Of a stretch of DNA of 64,000 nt, positions 10,944 to 20,889 are shown in pieces. Source of the DNA: Xiphydria camelus (lineage: Eukaryota > Arthropoda > Insecta > Hymenoptera > Xiphydriidae). Below the pieces are notes generated by a model. That model worked only from the letters and a program-made list of their open reading frames with translations. It ran no database searches and was not told where the DNA came from. The stretch is taken from NCBI GenBank assembly GCA_963678675.1, contig OY783192.1, positions 12,756,424-12,820,423 of the forward strand, in the 5' to 3' direction. The first letter of the stretch is position 1; every line of letters begins with the position of its first letter. The position numbers and the translations under genes are program-made.

Positions 10944-12642
10944 TTGAGCAGGCAGTTACAACAAGAAGGTGATTCCGATTCCGACGACGATGTTTCCTTG
11001 ATTGATAAAGAATCTATTTCCGATGAAGATCATTTATCAAATTGGGAAGAAGAATATTCTTCATCTGAAAATGAAGCGGTGGTAGAAACTACGAAGAAGT
11101 CTGATAGATTACTTATCTCTAAGGATAAGAATATTGAGTGGAGTACGCATCCTTTTCCTCACCACGGAAGGTATTCTGCCAAGGATGTTATTTCTATGAC
11201 ATCTGGTCCAACAAGATACGCAACTGCCCATATAAAAGATGAACTCACGGCGTTTATGTTTTTCTTTGCACCGGAAATTGAATAAATTATTTTACAAAAC
11301 ACAAATCACGCAGGGCGAAAAAATTATGGATCGGAGTGGGAAAATATCGATATTATAGATCTGCATGCCTTTCTAGGACTTTTATTACTATCCGAAGTAT
11401 TCAAATCTTGTAACGAATCAACACAGAGTTTATGGAATGGCGAAAAAGGTCGTCATATATTTCGAGCCACGATGCCTCTCAAAAAGTTCCAACGAATAAG
11501 TGCAGTCCTTAGATTTGATCGTCGTGATACAAGATCTGAAAGACAGCGAAATGATAAATTAGCAGCGATAAGAGAATTATGGAATAAGTGGGTTGCGATT
11601 CTACCTAAAGGTTATAATCCAGATGCTTTCGTAACCGTAGACGAACAGCTAGTAGCTTTCAGAGGAAAATGTCCTTTTCGCCAATACATGCCAAATAAAC
11701 CCGCAAAGTATGGTATACAATTTTAGGTCTTGTGCGATAATAAATCAAGTTATGTGTGGAATATACAAATTTACAAAGGAAAAGAATTAGATCAAAAGCC
11801 GGAGAAAAATCAAGAAATGCGAGTTATTCTAGACTTTTCGCGTGGACTAAAAGATCATAATATAACCGGCGATAATTTCTTCATGTCTCATCAACTTGGT
11901 CAGGAATTACTGAAAAAAAATTTGACTATGATTGGCACGATAAGAAAAAATAATCCCTCGAGTCCTGTAGAACTTCTGCAAACGAAAAAAATACTGAAAT
12001 TGACGTCTACTTTTGCATTTACTCGTGATACGACATTCGTATCATATATTCCAAAGCCAAATAAATGTGTTGTCATGCAAAGTACTATGCATTTTGATAA
12101 AGCAATAAGTAATTCTGCAGACAAGAAGCCAATAATTATATTAGATTACAACGCAACAAAAGGAGCTGTCGATACATTAGATAAATCAGTAGCATGTTAC
12201 ACGTGTAAAAGAAAAACAAACAGATGACCCTTTTGTGTATTTACTAATATCCTCGATATATCAGCATACAACGCTTTTGTTTTGCATACACAAATTACTT
12301 TGGGAGAATCGGACAATCAAAGAAATCGAACTCGCAGAAGGAGATTTTTTTTTAGAAAACTTGGGATTGGCTCTTGTAAATCCACTTATTGAACGAAGAA
12401 CAACTTTTCCGCGATTTTCCGCGAACGGATGCTGCAAAATCCATTGTAAAAAAAAGTTAATCAAGTAGGTACTATATGATGTTAATCTCGTCGAATTTCC
12501 TGAACAAAAATCGAAGTCTAGAAAGAGAGGGAGGTGTTATTTGTGTCCTAATACAGATAACAAAAGTGACAATGTATGCAAGCACTGTAAAAAATATGTC
12601 TGTAAACACCATTTAATCAAAAAATGTACGGTGTGTGGTTAA
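10944..12642 (+). pseudogene. piggyBac-type transposase, broken
   Basis: The reading frame can be followed in pieces. It has an acidic N-terminus (DSDSDDDVSL), the DDE_Tnp_1_7 core with TVDEQLVAFRGKCPFRQYMP, TGDNFFMSHQL and GAVDTLDK, and a C-terminal cysteine-rich finger (12520-12642) with CYLCP, CKHCKKYVC and CTVCG. The three Asp of the catalytic triad are visible in VDEQL, GDNFF and AVDTL. The frame is broken near 11285, by a TAG at 11725-11727, and by shifts near 12225 and 12440. No ATG opens the first piece. A living enzyme is about 550-600 residues and cuts and pastes at TTAA. This copy is dead but complete in domain order. Confidence 0.88.
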
Positions 12643-12837
12643 CGTGTCGTTAGTTAACATGAAATTATCACTTTTAAATATATTTTTACTCCTATACACA
12701 TATCCGTCTCATACTTGTTTAATATGTTTTCAACAAAATAAAGATTGATTGTGTCAAGAATTATTAGTTGCATTCATTTTTCCGTATTTTATAAACGCGG
12801 GTCAATTTGGACCCGAACACAGTACGTGTATATTACT

Positions 12838-13471
12838 GATTCAAAAAAAAAGCTTTTCTAATTAATTCTCTTGGCGAGCACTTAAAACGTTAGTATTTAA
12901 TGTAACTTTGAATATGTCGCCAGGTGCACATTCTCACTCAATACTTAGGGGTGTCTCAATCGCTTTTTCTGAATTCCATTTGAATAACACGGTGAAATTG
13001 TTGAATCATTGGTTTAGTGCTAATTCCTCTTCTACGGTAAAAAAATTTCCCCGTGAAAAATTAGAAAATTGAGTTTTAGGTGTAATTGACGTAAAGAAAT
13101 ATTATTTTTAATTGTTAAATAGAATTAAATGATAATTATAGGGGAATCGATTGCACAATTTATTCCCCCGTGATTACCATTTAAGTTTATTTAATAATTC
13201 AAAATAATATTCCTTTACGTCAATTACACCTAAAACTCTTCATTTTTCTAATTTTTCACGGGGAAATTTTTTTACCGTAGAAGGAATTAGCACTAAACCA
13301 ATGGTTCAACAATTTCACCGTGTTATTCAAATGGAAATCAGAAAAAGCGATTGAGACACCCCTAAATATTGAGTGAAAATGTGCACCCGACGACATATTC
13401 AAAGTTAAATTAAATACTAACGTTTTAAGTGCCTGCCAAAAAAAATAATTAAAAAAGCTTTTTTTCGAGTC
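12838..13471. mobile_element. Large palindromic (foldback) element, ~630 bp
   Basis: The two arms of roughly 290 bp are near-perfect complements. The left has GTGTCTCAATCGCTTTTTCT and the right AGAAAAAGCGATTGAGACAC; the left has GACGTAAAGAAATATTATTTT and the right its complement. The loop is AT-rich around 13130-13180. No gene. It is a typical fold-back MITE. Confidence 0.8.
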
Positions 13472-13562
13472 TAGTGTATATGGGTCATTCCATGTCAACT
13501 TTTAGTAGTAGAACCTTTTGGGTCTCCGATTTAGTTGTTGATTTTTTTTCAAGTATCTTTAA

Positions 13563-14146
13563 TCCTTCGTTACTCACATGGTTTTTGAAACATAAGAGCT
13601 CACCTGGGGTGTACCCTATACACGAGTTAAAAATTAACGTTTTCTTAGTGAAAAATTGAAATTTGTTAATACCTTTTTTTTATTTTAAAGCTTGAGGTAT
13701 TGCCTAATGATCTCAACATTAAAAAAAAATAAATTTCGTAATTTTCTAATTGAAAATAAAACTCGAAGTCTCGGTACATGAGGTCTCGATTTTCAGACGC
13801 TCAGATCTCCCTGCCGATTTTTATTAAAAAATAGTATAAATAATAGACTGAGGATAGTTATCATACTCTCGTTTTATTAACGAAGGACAAATTAACAAAT
13901 TGGAACAAGTTTTATAGAAAAATATTAAATATTAAGTTAATTACAGATTGTTAAAAATCACTTTTTAACACTGCAGCATTCTGTCGGCTAAACAAATCGG
14001 TTTTATCTTGCGCTTTTGGTGCCAAATTCTTTAATGAAATGTTCTCGAAAGGTACTGAAAGTACCAGCCTCGAAAAAAAAACTAGGCGTGGCATGCAAAA
14101 AAAGGAGGCTGGGGTGTCACCTACACCCCACGTGAGCAACGAAGGG
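13563..14146. mobile_element. TTAA-flanked MITE (piggyBac-like)
   Basis: TTAA occurs at 13559-13562 and 14147-14150. Terminal repeats are TCCTTCGTTACTCACATGG on the left and the complement of CCCTTCGTTGCTCACGTGG on the right. Inside there is no intact frame. TTAA duplication and CCYT-type ends point to mobilisation by a piggyBac transposase. Confidence 0.7.
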
Positions 14147-14263
14147 TTAATCAATATAAAAACTGGACTAAATTTTCAGAACGATTCCATAAGACGTTCA
14201 GCTGTGTGTTATTAATTTTTATATTTCTCATTTTTGTTCTTTTCATCGCGATTTACGGCTTAA

Positions 14264-15372
14264 ATTGAAGGGCTCGGGGCAACAAGGGATATAAGCCACA
14301 TTTTACGCGAAAATGAAATTTCTGCTCTGATGGATTGCTGTAATGCAAGGCCGAAGTCACAACAAATATTACATACATATTGCAACATATGGCGCCAACA
14401 GCCGAGAATGCCGTTGTTGTATATTTATTAAGTTGGTACTTATTTTCATACAAGAAGGTTATAAGCCACACAAAAGTCATCATGGCCACTGTGACTGGAA
14501 GGACGTGCAAATGAAAACAGACTGAAAACGAGTTCAATTCAAGTGATAGTAATCGTTATTTCGACTCAGATGATTCAGTTAAAGACCGGGATTATGTTGA
14601 AACAAGCTCAACTTCTGATGATGAATTCTTCAGCGATTTATCGGTAAGTAAGTTTTATAGTGGCTTATGCCCTTTATGCAGAAATAAAAATGGCTTATGC
14701 CCTTCTATAGAAAAAAATAACAAAATGCTGTAATATTAATAAATTTAAATTATTGTTCACTAAAAATTGAATCTTTTCTTAAAGTTGAGGTTTACTAGTT
14801 AAAATAAATCTGAGTTTGCACTGTGCTATAATCATGTTCTTGCAAAAACAAAGACGATTCTCTAATTTGTGGCTTGTGACCTTTTTGAATTAAAAATATT
14901 TACTAGTCACTGGGTAATTAAAATATTGTTACAGGAGAATTGCAACCAAAATTTTGATACTATTCGTTAAGTGCTACCCTTCTAATCGTAGAATATAAAA
15001 CTATGTTCCTTTTTTATACCAAAATAAAATACCAAATATAAATATTGTATATAAATATTATATATATAATATAAATATAAATATTATATTTATTATTAAA
15101 TATTATAAATACCAAAAATAGATATTTCTTTTATTTAATAAAAAAGTAATGTCACTTGGTTTTTAAATAAATGTTTTTTTCAAGTATGTAAATTATTTTT
15201 TAAAATTAAATATTCACTATCAAAAGCACTGCCTTCAACTGTTTGTACACGCTTAAAACAAAATTAGTCCGACTTATTTTATGATTTCAGGATTTGAATG
15301 ATATATTCAAACCGAGTTTTCTCAGAATGATGAAAATGTGGCTTATATCCCTTGTTGCCCCGAGCCCTTCAA
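14264..15372. mobile_element. TTAA-flanked element with subterminal GGCTTAT repeats
   Basis: The ends read ATTGAAGGGCTCGGGGCAAC and its complement, continuing for about 45 bp through GGGATATAAGCCACATTTT. TTAA lies next to both ends (14260-14263, 15373-15376). The word GTGGCTTATNNCC or its complement recurs at about 14287, 14457, 14661, 14691 and 15340, as transposase-binding subterminal repeats do. The element carries the short acidic exon at 14530-14642. Confidence 0.7.
14530..14642 (+). pseudogene. Acidic exon fragment, probable piggyBac transposase N-terminus
   Basis: An open stretch encodes a Ser/Asp-rich peptide containing RYFDSDDSVKDRDY and TSDDEFFSDLS. It is directly followed by a good splice donor, GTAAGTAAG, at 14643. 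Acidic N-termini of this kind precede the catalytic core in piggyBac transposases, and the element is TTAA-flanked. No in-frame ATG and no downstream catalytic exon were found, so it is a remnant. The family assignment is inference. Confidence 0.45.
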
Positions 15373-15377
15373 TTAAC

Positions 15378-15775
15378 AAAATATGAAAAAAATGACCCAT
15401 ATGAAAAATGTGTATTTTTTTGTGAAGATTTCGAATAATTTTTTTATATTGCGTTTTTTATTAAAAATGGAAACAAAAAATGTATCTCAAAACCGACATT
15501 TTTAATTTTCATTATTTTTTTACCCTAAATTTCTACATCTTTTACGGTAATTTTGAGAGCACTTAGAAAGTGAGGCCTCCCATAGGCATTTTTAAATGAA
15601 TTTTTTAGTTATTTGAAATGTCAGAATCGACTATTTATGCTAGCTTAGAATGGATTTTTTTCCCCCTGCTAAAATGTAATTCCAATATATGATTTTATCA
15701 AATTGTACAAAATGTATTATTAATATGACAGATCGAATTATTAAAAATGTAATCCTATAAATATGGGCCTTTTAT
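15378..15775. other. AT-rich stretch, nothing recognised
   Basis: AT-rich sequence between two elements. No open frame or repeat was recognised. Confidence 0.4.
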
Positions 15776-15811
15776 AAGTATCTAAAAATGTCTGATGCAT
15801 TAGTATGTTTA

Positions 15812-16186
15812 TTGTAGTGTATTGCATTAGTATTCGGTCTCACATGTGGATAACTCGGGTTCGATTCTCACTGACAGCCGAAACTTTTTCAAAAAATCTT
15901 ACAGCAAATATCTGGTAAATTTTAAATTTTAATTATTTTTTAAAATTCCATTTCGCTTTTTGATTCACCTCACTATAAAAATTTTCTACATTTAAAAATT
16001 GACACAAAAAATTAAATAGACAAGAGTTTCAATTTCTAGACATTAATTTTATCGTTTGGAAATAATTAAAATTTTTAATTTATTAGATATTTGCTGTAAA
16101 ATTTTTTGAAAAAGTTTCGGCTGCAGTGAGAATCGAACCTGAGTTATCCACGTGTGAGACCGAATACTAATGCAATACACTGCCAT
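15812..16186. mobile_element. Palindromic element with tRNA-like arms
   Basis: Inverted arms carry GTATTGCATTAGTATTCGGT and its complement. Each arm contains a B-box-like GGTTCGATTC (left, near 15849) or its complement GAATCGAACC (right, 16131-16140). The element interrupts the left end of the DUF7869 transposon. It looks like an inverted pair of tRNA-derived SINE heads with an AT-rich middle. Confidence 0.65.
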
Positions 16187-16423
16187 AAATGAAGAGTGGA
16201 AGTGTAAAACCGGCTAAGTGCCAATTCTTCATATTTCGATTTTTTTGCATAAATATACCGTTTATGTTCAATTGCGAATGTCCCCTAAAAATGGCGACGT
16301 GCCGGACACATAAGATATGCTTTTAATTTGAAGCGGAAAATAATGGGATCTATAAGTCCATTGCATATATTTATCCGAAAGTAGGCTAAGTGACAATACC
16401 ATAAAATCTTGTTTCGTCATTTA

Positions 16424-16510
16424 GCGATCAGTGTTCCGTCGCATGATAGACGGAATTCTACATATCGGTTCTTACCGCTCAGTATCATTGCGATCTAAAT
16501 AAAATATTGT
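16424..16510 (+). repeat. Dispersed motif repeat (ATCGGTTCTT...GCGATCTAAATAAA), copy 1
   Basis: Contains TATCGGTTCTTACCG and TTGCGATCTAAATAAA. Copies recur at about 23700-23880, 24010-24090, 24195-24325 (reverse), 32985-33150 and 33330-33495 (reverse). It lies just upstream of the DUF7869 N-terminal reading frame, where it may act as a promoter or leader. Confidence 0.55.
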
Positions 16511-16535
16511 TTCGACTATCATTGAAAGAAAGAAA

Positions 16536-16902
16536 ATGGGGGCGGTGTCCTATTCAGAAACCCGAGGAAAGTTTGAGAAGCGTAAGAAGTTTTCTGATGA
16601 GGTTAGGAGGCAAATTATTCATCATGTTAACAGTATTCCGAGGTGTGAAAGCCACTATTCACTTTCAAAAACAATAAAAAGAATATCTAAGCCCCGACCT
16701 GAATATAAGTCCTATATCCTATATACCATGCTTTCAAAGCTGCCAATCCTGATGTATTGGTTTCATACAAGCTTTATTCAGGGACATTTCACAAGAACTT
16801 TCCAAAAGCCACGTTCTGATACTTGTCGCACTTGTAATGAGCTGCATTGTAAAATAAATAGTGCTAAGTATATTGCTGAAAAAAACTCAAATAAACAAAA
16901 AA
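16536..16902 (+). pseudogene. DUF7869-type transposon protein, N-terminal part
   Basis: The frame opens with ATG at 16536 and encodes KKFSDEVRRQIIHHVNSIPR, then ESHYSLSK and a Cys pair in RSDTCRTCNEL. The same order (SHYSLKKT, then RKDTCSTCDSL) is seen in the second family copy at 57000-59830. The frame is cut at 16903 by a 212-bp palindromic MITE. The continuing part of the protein is inferred to be at 28904-29760 on the same strand. DUF7869 proteins are widespread in arthropods and behave as transposon proteins; their chemistry is not established to my knowledge. Confidence 0.65.
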
Positions 16903-17114
16903 CAAAACGTGTGGCCGCCACGTGCGAAGGAAGTGAAACTTCGATACCAGTTTCTCTGAATTTGATTCCGGTGGTATTAGTTTCAATTGGCTCTACGAAG
17001 AAGCATTGTAAAAGACTTGTATAGAGCCAATTGAAACTAATACCACCGGAATCAAATTCAGAGAAACTGGTATCGAAGTTTCACTTCCTTCGCGCGTGGC
17101 GGCCACACGTTTTG
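16903..17114. mobile_element. 212-bp palindromic MITE, copy 1
   Basis: An almost perfect inverted repeat with ends CAAAACGTGTGGCCGCCAC and arms of about 100 bp meeting near 17008. The second copy at 52033-52244 has exactly the same length. Here it interrupts a reading frame. Confidence 0.85.
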
Positions 17115-17150
17115 TTTTTTCTTTATCAGATACATCACTATTTGATTGTG

Positions 17151-17291
17151 TTAATTTAAATCCCTCTCTCCATTCTCGACTTCGTTCTGTATCAGTTTAG
17201 CTATTGCCTTCGTCATCGCTTTCGTTATCGCTTTCTTTACACATTGCCTGTCACGAAACTCTTTTGCCCGTTGTTTTCCTGTTTTTGCCAT
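17151..17291 (-). pseudogene. Short basic ORF of the old repeat, function unknown
   Basis: ATG at 17291 opens a 46-residue basic peptide, MAKTGKQRAKEFRDRQ and onward. The matching frame in copy B (51728-51893) continues with LPKTDAERSRKWRERIKL. Repeated 'AER/QRxxxxRxR' basic stretches open several transposon proteins in ants. I do not recognise a catalytic domain. The frame is truncated. Confidence 0.4.
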
Positions 17292-17894
17292 AATAATTTT
17301 ATCACACACACACACACATTCACACACGCGCGCGCGCACAATAGTGCACAGTAATGCACGGTGGTTACTCAAAAAGGTCGCGACTCCGATCGAAGACTAC
17401 ACGAGCTCCGTATGGCCGGCCACTCGATGCGGTAAAATCCGGAAAACTAAAAATGTGAAACGAAATACAAACAACTCACAACTAACTCTGCGCCCTCTTA
17501 GCCCAGTAACTTAAGGCGGAAAATAGGGGGTTACTTCTCAAAAATTCGCAGCAAGCTGGATTTTTGCATACACCTTCATTTAAGCATTATAAATAACGTG
17601 TAAAAAGTCCCCATCGATATCGTATACGCTTCAAAAGTTATACGGGAGTCAAAGGTCAAAAAATTGGTTTCTCGTTATTATCTCGCTTGCGATTGGTCGG
17701 GCGATAATTTTTATGGTCACAAAAGTTGTAGATAAAAAAATACTCTATATAAAAGGTCCTTTACATTTTCCATGTAGGAGTTACCGTTTCCACAATATAT
17801 GCCGCACAAAGAGTCAACGTGATGAAATAGCGCTTCAATAGTCATACATTCGTTTCCCCACCATCTTCGAGGTAGAATGTAAGGAGCGTTTTTT

Positions 17895-18410
17895 TTACAT
17901 GGGTTCCCCAGTATCGTGATATCTAGCCTCAGCGGCAACTAAATCATGTTCCAAATGAATTCGATTTTTGACAGTTCTTCCGTAACTGTCATCATGATCT
18001 TCTGCTATTTTAATAACTGAGTCTTTCATAGAAATTGTGCTTACTTGCTTTATATTTCTCCTTAGCTCTTGCCTTTTTCTTTTCTCAATTTGCTCATTAG
18101 CTTCCTCTCCGCAAAAAAAGCATAATTTCTTAAAATCAGAAGTACTTACACGTACTTTCCGTGGAGATCTCTGTGATGTACTAGCCTTGGCTTCATCTTG
18201 CTGTCTTCTGAATGCCGCAATGCTACTCTTTCGAGTATAGTCTTTGCGAGAGTCAATATGGATAGTCACACAATTCATATTATTTAAATATTCAAAGTAT
18301 CCATCATTTCTGTCGACACTAGCATTTCTCACAGTTTCTAAACCACGCTCAACAATCACGGTATCGCCGACCGAAAGGGATTTACCACAAATAAAGCAAT
18401 AATTCGCCAT
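17895..18410 (-). CDS. Unclassified transposon protein with paired CxxC motifs (DLVAAEA family), truncated
   Basis: This 171-residue frame starts with MANYCFICGKSLSVGD, has a second CxxC in LCFFCGEEANEQ and ends in DLVAAEARYHDTGEPM. The N-terminal CxxC, a CRKDYTR-like stretch (here SRKDYTR) and DLVAAEAxYH recur in long uncharacterised insect proteins that I associate with transposons. Relatives continue with a Cys after YH; here the frame ends at once, so most of the protein is missing. It sits in a 2.3 kb element with long inverted repeats. The CxxC pairs could bind zinc. Role unknown. Confidence 0.55.
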   Translation of the reverse strand: MANYCFICGKSLSVGDTVIVERGLETVRNASVDRNDGYFEYLNNMNCVTIHIDSRKDYTRKSSIAAFRRQQDEAKASTSQRSPRKVRVSTSDFKKLCFFCGEEANEQIEKRKRQELRRNIKQVSTISMKDSVIKIAEDHDDSYGRTVKNRIHLEHDLVAAEARYHDTGEPM

Positions 18411-19267
18411 TCGAATAATTGTTCTACACTACACCCGAAACAAAACGTCGGACGTCGCCTATAAATTGCTGTTGTGACTTATATGAAGGAAGGAAGTAAC
18501 TGAAGGAAGGATCGATCCGGTTAGAGAGTTACAAAGGGATCATATATTCGAGGAGCGAATTGATTACACGGAAGTACGGATTCAGAATCCTAAGCAAAGG
18601 TGAGAGTCATCGCCGATTCGATCTGCACTGCTGAATATCTCAGGTCAAGACTTCGACGGAGACTCGAGCTCAAAAAAAGGATGCGTACGAGTTGCCGATT
18701 TCGAAGAGACTGATAAAGAGACGCGGCTCGCAAGGCGGGAGTACGTTTCGGCAAGGGTGGTTTTTTCCATTCCGCGAAAGGAGAGGAAAGTTCCGAGAAA
18801 ATAGGAAAAAAAAGGCGTGAGAAAGTCTTCCGAGAGACACACAGATGTGTCAACGTTCCGTGGCGCGGTTCAAGGACACGCGGGCGTGCATAAAAAAAGG
18901 CTGAATTTATGATAGGTCGGCCCTGGACAGTAACGGAGGCAAAGGGTGTCCATACTCTCCCGCGAGTCTGGTGAAAGTTGGGAAAGGATCGAGGAGCCGA
19001 TTAGTCATCTATTGAATTCGTCATTTCTCCTCCTTACAAGGCTGAATTAACGTTCGAATTATAACGGAATCGATTAATGAGGTTCTGCAAAAGACGGACT
19101 TTTCCGAACACCGTTAGGTAATTAATCTTTCCGGGACAAGTGCGGGACCATGATATTCGCGACCTACGTTCGTCAAATTGTACTCCTTTGCTGATGGCGA
19201 GATTAACTCAAGGTCGGCGAGGTATTTATAATCGATTCTTAAGGTAATACTTCTGTTGCCTGTAGTA

Positions 19268-19382
19268 GTTTAAAATTAATTTAACTTAACTTTCATTAGG
19301 TAATAAGCAGACGTGTAGCTATTCTTGGGGATGTTTGGCCTGATCATTACTTAATGAAAGTTGAGTTAAATTAATTTATAAT
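19268..19382. repeat. Short inverted repeat in the 2.3 kb element
   Basis: TTAACTTTCATTAGGTAAT and its near complement ATTACTTAATGAAAGTTGAG flank an ~60-bp loop. Nothing else is known of it. Confidence 0.5.
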
Positions 19383-20097
19383 CGATGGTATTAAAAAGAA
19401 CGAGCCAACCTTCAGAATTCCATATATCGTGCGATGGAATACTTGCTTTATAATATAATACGTGACAGATGATCCTTACTGCGTCTCGAGGTTGTTGACT
19501 TTGACACTTTATGACTCATCTGCTATTGCAGCACTATTTCATCACGTTGACTCTTTGTGCGGCGTATAACGTGGAAACGGTAACTCCTACGTGGAAAATG
19601 TAAAAACGTTTTTTGTGTAGAGTATTAAATAACGAAATATATAACGAAGTATAAACGACGAAACGAAGTATATAATAACGAAAAACCAATTTTTTGACCT
19701 TTGACCCCCGTAGAACTTTTGAAGCGTACACGATATCGATGGGGACTTTTTACACGTTATTTATAATGCTTCAATGAAGGTGTATGCAAAAATCCTGCTT
19801 GCTGCGAATTTTTGAGAAGTGAAACTCTAAAGTTACTGGGCTATCTAGTTTGGCTTCTCATATCACCTTACGGATACGCCAAAGAAAGGATCCTAAACGC
19901 TAGATTTATGTTTGCTTCATTTATTCTTCAGTTTCAAGTTAATAACTATAACAGTTGCGATGAAGAGTAGATCTCCTCGGGGTCGTAAATCTGGAAGACA
20001 CTACTACGTAACACGACTAGTGACCGAAAACGTGGAGAGGTGGATTTAAACCGTATCGCGGTTAGTTGAAATGATTTAACACTGCACTCACAATATT

Positions 20098-20248
20098 CCC
20101 AGATAGAAAAGTTCCACAGGATTAGTGCAGTGCCGCCAATATACCGCCAAAGTTGATGCAGACCTTGTCGAAGCACGTCGTGTCGGTAGAACCTGATATT
20201 TCTACCGTGGCATTGTACCGCAATTCTGAAGGAACTGTTCTATCTGGG
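20098..20248. mobile_element. 151-bp MITE with CCCAGATAGAA ends
   Basis: The inverted ends CCCAGATAGAAAAGTTCC and GGAACTGTTCTATCTGGG are flanked by TT on each side. The matching repeat copy at 51001-51015 (CAGTAATATTGTGAG) lacks it and shows one TT only, so this is a documented insertion with an apparent 2-bp duplication. Confidence 0.75.
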
Positions 20249-20889
20249 TTACTGGTGATTATATTGGATTCAAAGAGATGCAGTAATTCCGTGATGTAGC
20301 CGTGGTTTACAATTAGATACACTGCGAGGTTGTTTTAAGGGAAATCTGAGGGACTGCGAACGCATTCGCAACCTACATTCACCAAGACATACCGCCCGCC
20401 TCGCCGTTGCAACCAATGTACAGATTAAATCTAGATTAACGCGTTACTTAGGTTGCGATAATAGTGATCGGTAAGAAATGATGTAGAAGTCCCCTTTGCG
20501 ACGGAATACATACAGTGTGTCCGTAAAGTCCGGCAACTTGCAGTTATTTCGAGAACGGAATATTTTTTCAAAAAACGCCGACACGTCAACTTTTTTATTT
20601 TCCTAGAAATGTTTTGGCCTAGGTAGTTTTTCCAAAACTTGCCGCACGAAGGCGCCACGATCGATGTTATTTTTTTCTTAAATTGCAACACCTATGTTTT
20701 ATTGCATTTTTGGGTAGCCACTGTTATCCTGAGTACAGCGGTGTGCCACGTGTGGGGGGTTACATGAGAAAATTTTTGAGAAAATGCAGGTTTATTATGA
20801 CGAAGTAGGTTTTCGTATTTTGGCAAACTTGACTCGCTGTGACCGCTGAAAGAAAAAAGTAATGAAGAAAAGTTGATAAGAGTAACCAA

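Larger units (their letters stand above)
10121..12810 (+). mobile_element. piggyBac-like transposon with GGGTCC...GGACCC palindromes
   Basis: A decayed piggyBac-family element around the transposase at 10944-12642. A TTAA is present at 10121-10124. The palindrome GGGTCCATTTGGACCC lies at 10141-10156, a variant GGGTCCATTGGGACCC at 10569-10584, and GGGTCAATTTGGACCC near 12798, so these words bracket the gene. piggyBac elements duplicate TTAA; a clean right terminus was not found, possibly lost next to the palindrome at 12838. The left leader holds an assembly gap and a GA repeat. Confidence 0.65.
17502..19840 (-). mobile_element. 2.3 kb DNA element with ~330-bp inverted repeats
   Basis: Ends read CCCAGTAACTTAAGG and the complement of CCCAGTAACTTTAGAG. 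Arms run to about 17840 on the left and start near 19528 on the right, sharing CAAAAATTCGCAGCAAGC and TCGATATCGT. Copy B of the surrounding repeat lacks this segment (junction near 51390), which proves insertion. It carries the coding sequence at 17895-18410. The 8 bp at each flank (CCTCTTAG and CTATCTAG) are only partly alike. Confidence 0.75.
17115..20470 (-). repeat. Old repeat copy A (with basic-repeat ORF), interrupted
   Basis: Segments 17115-17501 and 19841-20470 match, on the opposite strand, 50770-51900. The match covers the CA/CG microsatellite, CCGGATTTTACCGCG, TCCTAAACGCTAGATTTATG and the CCGCCCGCCTCGC terminus. Comparison with copy B shows that 17502-19840 and 20098-20248 are later insertions here. 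It probably represents an unclassified DNA transposon. Confidence 0.65.
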
